A DNA stretch of 64,000 nt from Streptomyces sp. WM6386 (GCF_000972385.1 NZ_JXTE01000023.1:106500-170499); one strand, 5' to 3'. Positions 44,515 to 53,920 are shown, numbered from the stretch's first letter. The notes: generated by a model from the letters alone, not told the origin. Numbers and translations: made by a program.

Positions 44515-45483
44515 ATGGCCCTGTTCGACCTCCCCCTGGACGAGCTCCACGAGTACCGCAGCGCGTCCGTCGAGCCCGAGGACTTCGACGCGTTCTGGTC
44601 CAAGACCCTCCAGGAGGCACGTGGTCACGACCTGGACGCCCGTTTCGAACTCGTCGACACCGGTCTGACGACGGTCGAGGTGTACGACGTGACGTTCGCG
44701 GGGTTCGGCGGGCACCCGGTGAAGGGCTGGCTGACGCTGCCCGCCGGGGCCGCCGAACCGGTGCCGCTGGTCGTGGAGTTCATCGGATACGGAGGCGGGC
44801 GCGGGCTGCCGCACGAGCATCTGCTGTGGGCGTCCACGGGTCGGGCGCACTTCGTGATGGACACCCGCGGCCAGGGCAGCGCGTGGGGCGGGGGCGGCGG
44901 CACGGCGGATCCGGTGGGCGGGGCGCCCGCCTACCCCGGCTTCATGACGCGTGGCATCGACGCACCCGAGAACTACTACTACCGCCGGGTGTTCACGGAC
45001 GGGGTGCGCGCCGTCGAAGCGGCCCGTTCGCATCCCTCGACCGACGCCTCCCGCACGGTCGTGCTCGGCACCAGCCAGGGCGGCGGCATCACGATCGCCG
45101 TGGGTGGTCTGATGCCGGACCTGGTCGCCGTCGCACCGGACGTGCCGTTCCTGTGCGACTACCCCCGCGCGGCGAAGTTGACGGACCGTCACCCGTACCG
45201 CGAGATCGGCCTGTTCCTCAAGACCCACCGCGGCCGTACCGAGGACGCCCTGCGTACCCTGTCCTACTTCGACGGCGTCCACTTCGCCACCCGCGGCCGC
45301 GCCCCGGCCCTCTTCTCCACGGCGCTGGAGGACCAGACCTGCCCGCCCTCGACGGTCTTCGCCGCGTTCAACGCCTGGGCGCACGAGGACAAGGAGATCG
45401 AGGTCTACGACTTCAACGACCACGAGGGCGGCGGCCCCTACCAGCAGGCCGTCAAGCTGCGCTGGCTGCGCTCGTACGTCTGA
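44515..45483 (+). CDS. Acetyl xylan esterase family alpha/beta hydrolase
   Basis: 322 residues of carbohydrate esterase family 7. It begins with the usual FDLPLDELHEYR and DFDAFWSKTL, has the oxyanion region EFIGYGGGRG, DTRGQGSAW, the nucleophile elbow GTSQGGG, and the closing aspartate and histidine in LEDQTCPPST and DHEGGG. These cytosolic enzymes remove acetyl groups from xylo-oligosaccharides and cephalosporin C. No secretion signal. Ended by a strong terminator at 45530. Confidence 0.9.
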   Translation: MALFDLPLDELHEYRSASVEPEDFDAFWSKTLQEARGHDLDARFELVDTGLTTVEVYDVTFAGFGGHPVKGWLTLPAGAAEPVPLVVEFIGYGGGRGLPHEHLLWASTGRAHFVMDTRGQGSAWGGGGGTADPVGGAPAYPGFMTRGIDAPENYYYRRVFTDGVRAVEAARSHPSTDASRTVVLGTSQGGGITIAVGGLMPDLVAVAPDVPFLCDYPRAAKLTDRHPYREIGLFLKTHRGRTEDALRTLSYFDGVHFATRGRAPALFSTALEDQTCPPSTVFAAFNAWAHEDKEIEVYDFNDHEGGGPYQQAVKLRWLRSYV

Positions 45484-45529
45484 GGAACCGGGTCTTCCCT
45501 CCGGTCCGACCAGTCGGTACGTTCATCGG

Positions 45530-45560
45530 GCCCGGACCGCAGTGTCGCGGTCCGGGCTTT
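45530..45560 (+). terminator. Strong intrinsic terminator
   Basis: GCCCGGACCGC-AGTGTC-GCGGTCCGGGC gives a perfect 11-bp stem with a 6-nt loop followed by TTTC. It lies 47 bp after the esterase stop and 23 bp before the next start. This is the clearest terminator in the window. Confidence 0.85.
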
Positions 45561-45582
45561 CGGCGGACGACGGAGGCCAGCC

Positions 45583-46749
45583 ATGTCCGAGCACGAAGCC
45601 CGCGTTCAGGGCCACTGCGACGAGCGTTTCGCGGCGGTGCGTGGCGCGTTCGAGGAGAACTTCCGGGAGCGGGGCGAGCTGGGGGCGGCGGTTGCCGTCA
45701 CCGTCGACGGACGGACCGTGGTGGATCTGTGGGGCGGGTGGGCGGACGCCGCGCGCACGCGGGCATGGGAGCGGGACACGCTGGTCAATGTGTGGTCGAC
45801 CTCGAAGGGGCCCGTGGCCCTGTGCGCGCACATCCTCGCCGACCGGGGGCTGCTGGACTTCGACGCGCCGGTGGCCGTGTACTGGCCCGAGTTCGCCGCG
45901 GCGGGCAAGGAGAAGGTGCTCGTACGGCATCTGCTGTCGCATCGGGCGGGGCTGTCCGGGCCGCGGGAGCCGCACTCGCTGGAGCAGCTCTACGACTGGG
46001 AGTTGACGACGCGGCGGCTCGCGGAGACGGAGCCCTGGTGGGAGCCGGGCTCACGGTCCGGGTACCACGCGCTGACCTACGGCTTCCTCGTCGGCGAGGT
46101 GGTGCGACGGGTGTCGGGGCTGCTTCCGGGAGCCTTCCTGGAGCGGGAGGTGACCGGGCCGCTCGGCATCGACTTCACCGTGGGGCTGCCGGAGAAGGAG
46201 TACGGGCGCGCGGCCGAGCTGGTCCATCCGCCGGCCGCGTCGAGCAGTGAACAGGCCGCGATCTTCAGCCAGTTGGCGCCCCTCGCGCTGGCCGCGCTGG
46301 CCAACCCGTTGGCTGGTGCGACCGAGGCGAACACACCCGAGTGGCGGGCCGCCGAGATTCCCGCCGCCAACGGCCACGGGACCGCCCGGGCCGTGTCCCA
46401 GCTGTACGGCGTCTTCGCGGGACGAGGGACGTACGACGGCCGCCGCATCCTGTCGCCCGAGGCGGCCGAGCGGGTGCGCGAGGGGCAGGGCAGCTGCCGG
46501 GACCTGGTGCTGGGCGCCGGTTTCAAGAGCGAGACCGAGATCGGACTGGGGTTGTGGCTGAGCGGGGCGAACGCGTCGTACGGGCCCAATCCCCGGGCCT
46601 TCGGGCACGACGGGTTCGGCGGTTCCTGCGGGCTGGCCGACCCCGAGGCGCAGGTGTCGCTCGGTTACGTCATGAACCGGATGGGACCTCATATCGCCGA
46701 CGACCCGCGGAAGATGGCGCTGATCGACGCCCTCTACGAGGCCCTGTGA
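45583..46749 (+). CDS. Serine hydrolase, EstB-like beta-lactamase fold
   Basis: 388 residues. The catalytic S-T-S-K is at 72-75 (NVWSTSKGPVA), the tyrosine motif is SRSGYHALTYGFL, and the third motif region reads FGHDGFGGSCG. The opening VQGHCDERFAAVRGAFEENF is usual for the CubicO/EstB branch, which cleaves short-chain esters and not beta-lactams. No signal peptide. Stands between a terminator and the GntR regulator; the latter might control it. Confidence 0.87.
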   Translation: MSEHEARVQGHCDERFAAVRGAFEENFRERGELGAAVAVTVDGRTVVDLWGGWADAARTRAWERDTLVNVWSTSKGPVALCAHILADRGLLDFDAPVAVYWPEFAAAGKEKVLVRHLLSHRAGLSGPREPHSLEQLYDWELTTRRLAETEPWWEPGSRSGYHALTYGFLVGEVVRRVSGLLPGAFLEREVTGPLGIDFTVGLPEKEYGRAAELVHPPAASSSEQAAIFSQLAPLALAALANPLAGATEANTPEWRAAEIPAANGHGTARAVSQLYGVFAGRGTYDGRRILSPEAAERVREGQGSCRDLVLGAGFKSETEIGLGLWLSGANASYGPNPRAFGHDGFGGSCGLADPEAQVSLGYVMNRMGPHIADDPRKMALIDALYEAL

Positions 46750-46792
46750 CGGGTGGGCCGGTTTCGGTCGATCCCTCGGGCCGCCCTTCCCT

Positions 46793-46808
46793 TGTGGTTT
46801 AGACCAAT
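46793..46808. promoter_or_regulatory. DasR-like site upstream of a GntR gene
   Basis: TGTGGTTTAGACCAAT contains TGGTTTAGACCA, an imperfect palindrome that matches the DasR consensus ACTGGTCTAGACCACT at 12 of 16 positions. It lies 62 bp before the start of a GntR/UTRA regulator, so it may instead be that protein's own operator. Confidence 0.5.
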
Positions 46809-46870
46809 GCTAGATCTGGTGGCGCAATGAGCCCGCACGGCTACGGCACGTCACCGACAGGAGGCGCGGC

Positions 46871-47626
46871 ATGGCCCGCACCACCACCCCGCACGAGGAC
46901 CAACCCCTGTACTGGAGGATCGCCACGGAGTTGCTCGGCGAGCTGCGCGACGGCACCGTCCCACCCGGTGAACGGCTACCGGGTGAGCGGAGGTTGGCCG
47001 AGCACTTCGGGGTGAGCAGGGAGACCGTCCGGCAGGCCCTCCAGGTGCTGCGCCGCGACGGCCTGGTCGCCACCGACCGGCGGGGCAGCCATGCCGCCCT
47101 TCCCGCGACGCCGGTCGAGGCTCCGTCCACGCTCGCCTTTCCGGTCGGCGCCGACACCGCGGGCCCGGGTGCCGCCGACCGGGCGACCGTCACCTGGGAG
47201 ACTCCCCCGCCGGAACACGCCGAGGCGCTGGGGCTCGCCCCGCACCGGCCGACCCTGGTGCACCGCTACGAGTCGGCCCGGCGTACGGCCGTTACCTCCT
47301 TCTCCGCCGTGGCACTCGCCGAGGTCGAGGAGCTGGCCCGGTACCGAGGACGGGCCGACGGCAACGCGTCGGCGCAGCTGCGGCGGGCCTACGACTGGAT
47401 GCGCAAGGCGGGCCTGACCCTGCACCACCGCGACTCCATCACCCCGCTCGCGGACACCCCCTCGGTCCGGGTCACCCGCCGGGTGCACGACCAGTACGCC
47501 CGCCCCCTGGAGATCACCGACCTCGTACTGGACGCCCGACAGGAGGCGCTGGTCTACGAGTTCACGCTGCCGGCCGACGGAAGTACAGCTGCACGGCGGA
47601 GCCCGTCGGGTCCAGGTCCTCGGTGA
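46871..47626 (+). CDS. GntR/HutC family transcriptional regulator
   Basis: 251 residues: winged helix at about 12-78 (GERLPGERRLAEHFGVSRETVRQAL) and a UTRA ligand domain at about 100-240 (LVHRYESARRTAV ... [32 protein letters not shown]). UTRA domains bind small sugars, amino acids or similar effectors. GGAGG precedes the ATG. The last 65 bp overlap the convergent anti-sigma-type gene, a long overlap, and the final residues ([13 protein letters not shown]) look like sequence read on the wrong strand, so an earlier natural stop may have been lost. Confidence 0.88.
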   Translation: MARTTTPHEDQPLYWRIATELLGELRDGTVPPGERLPGERRLAEHFGVSRETVRQALQVLRRDGLVATDRRGSHAALPATPVEAPSTLAFPVGADTAGPGAADRATVTWETPPPEHAEALGLAPHRPTLVHRYESARRTAVTSFSAVALAEVEELARYRGRADGNASAQLRRAYDWMRKAGLTLHHRDSITPLADTPSVRVTRRVHDQYARPLEITDLVLDARQEALVYEFTLPADGSTAARRSPSGPGPR

Positions 47627-48494
47627 CCAGGTCCGTCAACTGCCGTACGAGCCACATCCCGTGGCCGCCCGGGGCGCGCGGCTCGGGCGGCAGATGGCCG
47701 GGGAAGGGCGGTCGGGGCGCGGCGGTGTGCGTTCCCTCGTCCCGGATCTCGCAGATGACGTACTCGGGGTCGCTGCGCAGCCGTACGACACCCCGTCCGC
47801 CGCCGTAGCGCAGGGCGTTGACGACGCTCTCGTGCACCGCTGCCACCAGGTCGTACGTCCGCTGTTCCGGCAGGCCGACGCGGCGGGCGTACGCGGCGAG
47901 CCCCTGGCGTACGGCGGCCGAGGCCCCCCGGGCGAAGGGGAGGTCGTCCGGGCCCGCGGGCAGGCGGGCAGGCCTCAGCGCGTCGCACTCCGCACAGAAG
48001 TCCGGGGGGTCGCAGAAGTCGGCTGCTCCGTCGGTGAGTTCGGGGTGGGTGCGGGCCGCGGTGCGGACGATGTCGGCGGGCAGTGCGCGGGTGTCGTACG
48101 GGCAGACGATCCAGTGGCCCGTACCGGCGAAGGCGACGTTCAGGAGGGATTCGTAGCGCATCCACTCCCGGGTCTCGAAGGCGCCGCGGCCCGCCCAGAC
48201 GGGTTCGCCGACGACGCGCACGCGTCGGTCGGTGCCGTGCCGGTCGCAGTAGGCGTGATAACGGCCCAGGGTGCGGGACGGGTAGTCGTACCAGTCGTGG
48301 GCGTCGACGAACTCGACCTCGCGGGAGCGATCGCCGAGCGCCTCGGCGAGCAGGGTGATGTTGTGCGGGCTCACCACCGCGAGGACGGCGTCGCCGGCGT
48401 CGAGGCCCTCGGTGACGAAGTCCGCTGTACCGGCGAGGAATTCGGTGTCCGAGCCGTAGCGGAGAGCCTGATGGACGAAGCGTGTGCGGGTCAT
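47562..48494 (-). CDS. MEDS domain plus HATPase anti-sigma factor (RsbA-like)
   Basis: 310 residues. Residues about 1-175 form a MEDS (DcmR-type) sensory domain ([22 protein letters not shown] ... [19 protein letters not shown]), and about 200-310 a GHKL ATPase: N box [16 protein letters not shown]1 CEIRDEG, G2 [15 protein letters not shown]. This is the anti-sigma-kinase design of the RsbA/RsbW family, with the sensor fused on. It overlaps the upstream MEDS-STAS gene by ATGA, so the pair should be made in equal amounts. Confidence 0.88.
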   Translation of the reverse strand: MTRTRFVHQALRYGSDTEFLAGTADFVTEGLDAGDAVLAVVSPHNITLLAEALGDRSREVEFVDAHDWYDYPSRTLGRYHAYCDRHGTDRRVRVVGEPVWAGRGAFETREWMRYESLLNVAFAGTGHWIVCPYDTRALPADIVRTAARTHPELTDGAADFCDPPDFCAECDALRPARLPAGPDDLPFARGASAAVRQGLAAYARRVGLPEQRTYDLVAAVHESVVNALRYGGGRGVVRLRSDPEYVICEIRDEGTHTAAPRPPFPGHLPPEPRAPGGHGMWLVRQLTDLVTEDLDPTGSAVQLYFRRPAA

Positions 48495-49372
48495 GGCGTG
48501 TCTCCGTCCGGTTCGAAGCGCAGGCCGGGAACGCGGTCCCAGCCGGTCACCCGCATCACCCGCTGGATGTGCGGGGCGACTCCCGCCAGGACGAGCGTGC
48601 CGTCCACGGCGGAGAGGGCGAGAGCGGAGAAGACCAGCAGGCGCAGTGCACCGACGTCGATGAAGTGCAGTTCGTGCAGGTCGAGTCGGACGCGGGCGCC
48701 GCTCGCGGGGCGGGCCCGTTCGGCGTGCAGGGCACGGGCGACGGCGGTGACGTTGGTGTCGTCCACCTCCCCGGCGAGGGCGAGTCCGGGGGGTGCGAAG
48801 GTGCGGGTGATGGACAGCAGGTCGTCGCGCCACACATGGTCGGCGCCCACCAGGCCGTGGTGGAGCCCGGCGAGCGGGGCCAGTTCGGTCTCGTCGAAGA
48901 CCCGGCTGTCGTACTGGCAGATGCCGAGCACCGGCAGGGCCGCGAACACGGGGTCGAGCAGGAGTTCGCTGTCGTGGAGGGTCTTGAGCCCCTTGCCCGC
49001 CTGCGCGCGCAGGATCTCCGTGCACACCCGCAGCCCCAGGAAACCGTCGCCGACCGCACGGCGCGTCTCGCGGCGGATCATCTCGTCCAGGTCCCACAGG
49101 CCCTCGGAGGTGGCGAGATGGGCGTCGACGCACAGCCGACCGGCCGCGACCTCCTCGTCGACCCGGCAGCCGTGCGCCTCCAAAAAGGACAGGGCGACGC
49201 CCGCGGGCATGTCGGCCGGCGGCAGGAGCAGTCCGCGGTGGCCGCTGGCAAGGCCATCGAGAAGGAACGCGGCGAGGACGGTCTCGCGCTCCTCGTCCGT
49301 GTCGTAGTCGAGGAGCAGATGGTCACCGTGGCGCATCTGGCCCACGGTCGTCACAGCGGATGCGAGGACCAT
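48491..49372 (-). CDS. MEDS domain plus STAS anti-sigma antagonist
   Basis: 293 residues. MEDS domain at about 5-185 ([21 protein letters not shown] ... CQYDSRVF) and a STAS domain at about 200-285 with [16 protein letters not shown]; the residue where phosphorylation would occur, normally Ser/Thr in DSTGL, is in IDVGAL, so the phospho-acceptor seems to be replaced by Val/Gly. ATG 49372 has GGGAGG. It is the first gene of a two-gene operon with the MEDS-kinase and probably its binding partner. Confidence 0.85.
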   Translation of the reverse strand: MVLASAVTTVGQMRHGDHLLLDYDTDEERETVLAAFLLDGLASGHRGLLLPPADMPAGVALSFLEAHGCRVDEEVAAGRLCVDAHLATSEGLWDLDEMIRRETRRAVGDGFLGLRVCTEILRAQAGKGLKTLHDSELLLDPVFAALPVLGICQYDSRVFDETELAPLAGLHHGLVGADHVWRDDLLSITRTFAPPGLALAGEVDDTNVTAVARALHAERARPASGARVRLDLHELHFIDVGALRLLVFSALALSAVDGTLVLAGVAPHIQRVMRVTGWDRVPGLRFEPDGDTP

Positions 49373-49478
49373 CGCACGCCTCCCTCGACGGGGCGTCACC
49401 GCTTCCACGCTACGCCGGATTCCGGTTCCCCGTCAGGGGTTAGGGTGACCTACCGTCGGGTTGCGGGAAGGGGGGACG

Positions 49479-51563
49479 ATGGCGGCCTCTGCGCAGGGCG
49501 GCAGAACCGGCAACCTTCCCGCCGAGGCGAACGAGTTCATCGGCCGCAGGCTCGAACTCGCCGAAATCGCGGGGCTGTTGGGGGCAGCGCGCCTGGTGAC
49601 GCTGACCGGGCCGGGAGGTGTCGGCAAGTCCCGGCTCGCGCTGCGCGCCGCGCATGTCGCGAAGCCGGCCTTCCGTGGCGGGACCTGGCTGGTGGAGCTA
49701 TCGGAGCTCAGGAATCCGGACCTTCTCACCAACACGGTGGCGCAGGCGACCCGGCTGACCGAGCAGACCCTGCGGCCGCTCCTCGGGGCCGTGTGCGAGC
49801 ACCTCGCCGGGCCGCCGCTGCTGCTCGTCCTCGACACCTGCGAGCACGTCCTGGAGGAGTGCGCGCGCGTCGTACAGGAACTCCTGGCCGAGGTACCGGA
49901 GTTGCGGGTGCTGGCGACCAGCCGACAGGCGCTGGGAGTACCGGGCGAGCAGCTGCTGGCGGTGGCGCCGCTGCCGCTGGGCGAACGCGACGACGCGGTG
50001 GCGCTGTTCGCGGCCCGGGCCGCGGCCGCGGTGCCGTCGTTCGCGCTCACCGAGGCCAACCGGGCCGGTGTGGCGGCGGTCTGCACCCGCCTCGACGGGA
50101 TCCCGCTGGCCCTGGAACTCGCCGCAGTACGGCTGCGGGGCCTGCCTCTCGACCGGCTGCTGGAAGGGCTGGGCTCACGTTTCGACCTGCTCGTCTCCTC
50201 CGCCCGGCCACGGCCGGCCCGGCACCAGACGCTGCGCACGGCCATCGGCTGGAGCCACGAGCTGTGCACACCCCTGGAGCGGCTGCTGTGGGCCCGGCTG
50301 TCGGTGTTCGTCGGCGGCTGGGACGTGGAGGCGGCCGAGTTCGTGTGCCACGGCGGCCCCTTGAGCGCCGAGGACGTCCTCGCGCTGCTCGCCTCACTCA
50401 GCGAGAAGTCGATCGTGACACGGGACGGCGAGGGCGTGGCGGGACGCTACCGGATGCTCGACACCGTCCGCTCGTTCGGCGCCGAGTGGCTGACCGGGCT
50501 CGGCGAGGAGGAGCCGGTCCGGCGCCGCCACCGGGACTACTTTCGGTGGATCGCCCGGCAGGGCGAGGCGGAGTGGCTGGGGCCGGGCCAGCGGATGTGG
50601 GCGGAGCGGCTGACCGCGGAGCACGCCAATCTGCGGCTGGCGGTCGAGGAGTGCCTGGCGGCGCCCGAGCCGGAGACCGCGCTCGAACTCACGGGCAGCC
50701 TCTGGTACTTCTGGTTCGCCTGCGGGTTCGCGGAGGAGGGAAGGGGCTGTCTGGAGCAGGCGCTGCGCCGCGCCTCCGAGGACGGCGGACCCGAACACAC
50801 CCTCGCCGTGTGGGCGCACCGGCTGGTCACCCTCGTACCGGACGACCTGGAGGCCGCCGAGTCGGTGAGCACCGCCTATGTGTGGCTCGCCGAGGAACGT
50901 CATCTCCCGGTTCCCGCGCTGCCGTTGACCGGGGCGAGCCTGGCCGTGCGGGGCGAGTCGGCGCGCTCGGCGGTGCTGTACGGGAGCAACCGGCAGGCCC
51001 CGGCTGGCGACGGTGGCGCCGAGTTCTTCCAGCTGATGACGCTCGCCCTGCAGGCGTATCTCCTGGCCGGGCAGGCCGCGTTCGAGCGCTGTGCCTCGGT
51101 CGCCGAGCGACTGCGCCAGGAATGCGAGAAGCGGGGCGAGTTGTGGATGCGGGCCTGGGGCGACTTCTTCGTCTCGCTCGCCGGGATCGGCCTTGGCCGT
51201 CCTGACGAGGCGCTGCGCCCGGCCCGCGAGGCGCTGACCGCGAAGTGGCGCGTGCACGACCGGCTCGGTGCCGCCGCGGTCGCCGACCTGCTGGTCGCCG
51301 CGCAGGCCGCCCGGGGCGAGGACGAGCTGGCGGCACGCCTGCTGGGCGTCAGCAGAAGCCTGTGGCGCACGGCGGGGCTGCCGCAGTTGGGCCGACCCGA
51401 CACCACCGTCTTCCACCGCGAGTACGAACGCCGGCTGCGCGCCTCCCTGGGCGACGCCCGGTTCGCCGACGCGGTGCGCGAGGGCGGGGAACTGGGGCCG
51501 GAGGCGGCGATCGGACTGGCGCTGGGCGGAGTCGATGGAGTCGGTACGGGGGAGGACTTCTAG
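49479..51563 (+). CDS. AfsR/LuxR-type STAND ATPase without DNA-binding domain
   Basis: 694 residues. NB-ARC-type ATPase at about 20-320: FIGRRLELAEIAGLL, Walker A GPGGVGKSR, Walker B LLLVLDTCEHV, RVLATSRQALG, and GIPLALELAAVRL. A winged-helix part (LSVFVGGWDVEAAEFVC) and a TPR-like helical C-terminus (about 345-690) follow. Regulators of this group normally carry a BTAD or LuxR DNA-binding domain; none is visible here, so it may act through protein contacts. AAGGGGGG lies before the ATG. Divergent from the MEDS operon. Confidence 0.85.
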   Translation: MAASAQGGRTGNLPAEANEFIGRRLELAEIAGLLGAARLVTLTGPGGVGKSRLALRAAHVAKPAFRGGTWLVELSELRNPDLLTNTVAQATRLTEQTLRPLLGAVCEHLAGPPLLLVLDTCEHVLEECARVVQELLAEVPELRVLATSRQALGVPGEQLLAVAPLPLGERDDAVALFAARAAAAVPSFALTEANRAGVAAVCTRLDGIPLALELAAVRLRGLPLDRLLEGLGSRFDLLVSSARPRPARHQTLRTAIGWSHELCTPLERLLWARLSVFVGGWDVEAAEFVCHGGPLSAEDVLALLASLSEKSIVTRDGEGVAGRYRMLDTVRSFGAEWLTGLGEEEPVRRRHRDYFRWIARQGEAEWLGPGQRMWAERLTAEHANLRLAVEECLAAPEPETALELTGSLWYFWFACGFAEEGRGCLEQALRRASEDGGPEHTLAVWAHRLVTLVPDDLEAAESVSTAYVWLAEERHLPVPALPLTGASLAVRGESARSAVLYGSNRQAPAGDGGAEFFQLMTLALQAYLLAGQAAFERCASVAERLRQECEKRGELWMRAWGDFFVSLAGIGLGRPDEALRPAREALTAKWRVHDRLGAAAVADLLVAAQAARGEDELAARLLGVSRSLWRTAGLPQLGRPDTTVFHREYERRLRASLGDARFADAVREGGELGPEAAIGLALGGVDGVGTGEDF

Positions 51564-51651
51564 CCCGAGGAGGCCGTCGACGCCGGCCTCCTCGCCTGCG
51601 GACGAGGGCCGCGGCGACGAACAGCGGGGCTCCGCTCAGCAGCTCCGCCCC

Positions 51652-52377
51652 TCAGTACGGCAGCCGCGCCACGACCATGCGGACGCGCGGGCTTCCGTCG
51701 CCCCGGCGGCCGAACTCGGGCAGCGCCACCAGCTCTACGCGGAATCCGGCACGCTCCAGTTCCCCGCGTACGTCCCCCAGCCGGAAGGCCCGGTAGTACA
51801 TGACGAACGGCGGTCGCCACACCGCGTTGCGGACCCGCATCACCATGTCGAAGCCCAGCAGCATCCAGTAGCCGAGCGATCCGGTCCGGGGCGGCGCGAC
51901 GACCGGGAAGGCGAAGCAGCCGCCCGGCCGCAGTACGGAGCGGACCTGGCCGAACAGTCCCGGCAGCTCGCCCGGCAGGAAGTGCCCGAAGGCCCCGAAG
52001 CTGACGACGAGATCGAAGGCGGACCGGAAGGGCAGCGCGCGGGCGTCCGCACGGACCCAGTCGACCCGGGGTCCGGCGGGCCGCACTCGCTGGCGGGCGA
52101 CGTCGAGCATGCCGGCACTGAAGTCCACGCCGGTGACGCTCTCCCGGCAGATCCGCGCGAGCACACCTACCCCCGCCCCGGTGCCGCAGCACAGGTCGAG
52201 CCCGGCGTCGAAGGGCCCGGTCCGCTTCAGCGCCAGCGCGACCGAGTCGAGCACCGAGTCCGGGGTCCGGAAGGGCGTGTGGTCGAACTTGGGGGCGAGG
52301 AGGTCGTAACCACGCTCCACGGAGGACAGGGCCTGGACGGCGAGTTCGCGGAGGCTCGGGCCTTCTGGGCTGAACAT
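51652..52377 (-). CDS. Class I SAM-dependent methyltransferase
   Basis: 241 residues. Motif I is LDLCCGTGAGVGVLA, motif II VTGVDFSAGML, motif III ADARALPF, then VLRPGGCFAF, which is the usual Rossmann methyltransferase series. The C-terminal part has a hydrophobic segment around GSLGYWMLLGFDMVMRV, so a lipophilic substrate is possible. Monocistronic. Nothing in the neighbourhood identifies the substrate. Confidence 0.85.
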   Translation of the reverse strand: MFSPEGPSLRELAVQALSSVERGYDLLAPKFDHTPFRTPDSVLDSVALALKRTGPFDAGLDLCCGTGAGVGVLARICRESVTGVDFSAGMLDVARQRVRPAGPRVDWVRADARALPFRSAFDLVVSFGAFGHFLPGELPGLFGQVRSVLRPGGCFAFPVVAPPRTGSLGYWMLLGFDMVMRVRNAVWRPPFVMYYRAFRLGDVRGELERAGFRVELVALPEFGRRGDGSPRVRMVVARLPY

Positions 52378-52474
52378 CGCGTCAGCTTAGGGGAGCACCC
52401 CCATGGACACGCCGCAGGCCGAGGCATACCGTAGGACACGAATACTCAACTAATTTACTAGGGGGTGAGGTCGT

Positions 52475-52876
52475 ATGCGCGCTTTCCGTGAGGCCGTCGA
52501 GGCGTGGGACTTCGACGGGGTCGAGGCGCTGCTGGCGGAGGACGTCGTCTTCACGAGCCCGGTCGTCTTCAAGCCGTACCCCGGCAAGGCGATCACGGCG
52601 GCGATCCTGCGGGGCGTCTCCCGGGTCTTCGAGGACTTCCGCTACGAGCGCGAGCTCACCGGGGCCGACGGCCGCGACCATGCCCTGGTGTTCGCTGCCC
52701 GGGTGGGCGACCGCGCGCTGACGGGCTGCGACTTCATCCATCTCAACGAAGACGGTCTGATCGACGAACTCACGGTGATGGTACGGCCGTTGTCGGGTGC
52801 CCAGGCCCTCGCGGAGGCCATGGGCGCCCAGTTCGAGCGGATCGCCAAGGAGGCGGAGGCGGGTTCGGCCTCCTGA
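52475..52876 (+). CDS. NTF2-like (SnoaL) domain protein
   Basis: 133 residues. REAVEAWDFDGVEALLAEDVVFTSPV is the typical opening of the SnoaL/NTF2-like fold, a conical sheet used by ketosteroid-isomerase relatives and polyketide cyclases. No clear catalytic Asp/His pair can be assigned. AGGGGGTGAGG lies before the ATG. Divergent from the methyltransferase (97-bp gap containing AT-rich AACTAATTTACTAG at 52447-52460). Confidence 0.85.
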   Translation: MRAFREAVEAWDFDGVEALLAEDVVFTSPVVFKPYPGKAITAAILRGVSRVFEDFRYERELTGADGRDHALVFAARVGDRALTGCDFIHLNEDGLIDELTVMVRPLSGAQALAEAMGAQFERIAKEAEAGSAS

Positions 52877-52952
52877 CGTCACCCCACTGCAGGAAGGGTT
52901 CGTATAGCTGGTACATCGCTCACTGTGCGGCCTCTTGCGTTTGGATGGGCTC

Positions 52953-53780
52953 ATGACCATCGACGAGCACGCGCGGTTCATGCGGGCCAACCAGGCGAAC
53001 TGGGATGCCCGTACCCCCGTCCACCTCGCCAGCCGCTTCTACGGTCTCGACCAGGATCTCGATCCCGCCCGCTGGTTCGCCGACTTCGAGTGGGAGGACC
53101 TCGGCGAGCTGCGCAGCCGCGACGTGCTCCACCTCCAGTGCCACCTCGGCAGCGAGACGATCGCCTTCGCCCGGCATGGGGCCCGGGCGACCGGCCTGGA
53201 CTTCTCCGCGGCGTCGGTGGTGGCCGCGCGGGACATCGCCGCGAGGGCGGGGCTGGACGTCGCGTACGTACAGGCCAATGTGTACGACGCCGTCGAGGCC
53301 CTCGACGGGCGGCAGTTCGACGTCGTGTACACCGGGAAGGGCGCCCTGTGCTATCTGCCCGACCTGGACCGGTGGGCGGGTGTCATCGCTCAACTGCTGC
53401 GGCCGGAAGGGCGGTTGTACGTCGTCGAGTTCCATCCGCTGCTCAACTCGCTGGGACCGAAGCCCGCCCCGGGCGAGGGTCCCGAGCTGCTGCTGCGGCA
53501 TGACTATCTGGGCGGGGGCGAGGCCGTGCACCGTGACGCGACACACACGTACACCGACGGGCCGGCCGTGGCGGACGCCACCCACAGCTATGAGTGGATG
53601 CACGGAATAGACGAGGTCATCAATGCGTTGACCGGGGCAGGACTGGCCATTCGGCGGCTCCGGGAGAGCGACGAGCTCCCCTGGCCGCGCTGGCCGCAGA
53701 TGGTCCGCACCCCGTCCGGCTGGTGGCGTCTGCCCGCGCCGAGGATCCCGCTTCTCTACGGACTCCTCGCCACACGCTGA
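52953..53780 (+). CDS. Class I SAM-dependent methyltransferase
   Basis: 275 residues with VLHLQCHLGSETIAFARHGA (a motif-I variant), ATGLDFSAASVVAAR and FDVVYTGKGALCYLPDLDRW. This QCHxG form is common in a widespread uncharacterised family. ATG 52953 is taken; TTG 52935 is possible. It follows the NTF2-like gene by 76 bp in the same direction and could share a transcript. The C-terminus (WPQMVRTPSGWWRLP) is Trp-rich and hydrophobic. Confidence 0.85.
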   Translation: MTIDEHARFMRANQANWDARTPVHLASRFYGLDQDLDPARWFADFEWEDLGELRSRDVLHLQCHLGSETIAFARHGARATGLDFSAASVVAARDIAARAGLDVAYVQANVYDAVEALDGRQFDVVYTGKGALCYLPDLDRWAGVIAQLLRPEGRLYVVEFHPLLNSLGPKPAPGEGPELLLRHDYLGGGEAVHRDATHTYTDGPAVADATHSYEWMHGIDEVINALTGAGLAIRRLRESDELPWPRWPQMVRTPSGWWRLPAPRIPLLYGLLATR

Positions 53781-53880
53781 ACCACCGTGGTACCGTTCCG
53801 TTAGCACCTGTGTACGCCCGGTCCTGGGCGCCGGTGCCGAGTCACCTTCAGTTCGCCGGTCGTCGTACCGGCTCTCTCAC

Positions 53881-53917
53881 CACCTCGTAGTCGACGGTCC
53901 TCGTCGTATCCGAGGTG
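53881..53917 (+). promoter_or_regulatory. Hairpin in the rho-paralogue leader
   Basis: CACCTCG (53881-53887) pairs perfectly with CGAGGTG (53911-53917), and within it CGACG (53892-53896) pairs with CGTCG (53902-53906) around GTCCT. The result is a two-storey stem in the leader RNA, ahead of a C-rich single-stranded stretch and 107 bp before the start codon. Confidence 0.55.
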
Positions 53918-53920
53918 CTG

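Noticed and set aside
49479..53780. Possible biosynthetic gene cluster (regulator-like ATPase, two methyltransferases, SnoaL-like protein)
   Set aside because: No core synthase, cyclase or transporter and the genes face different directions.
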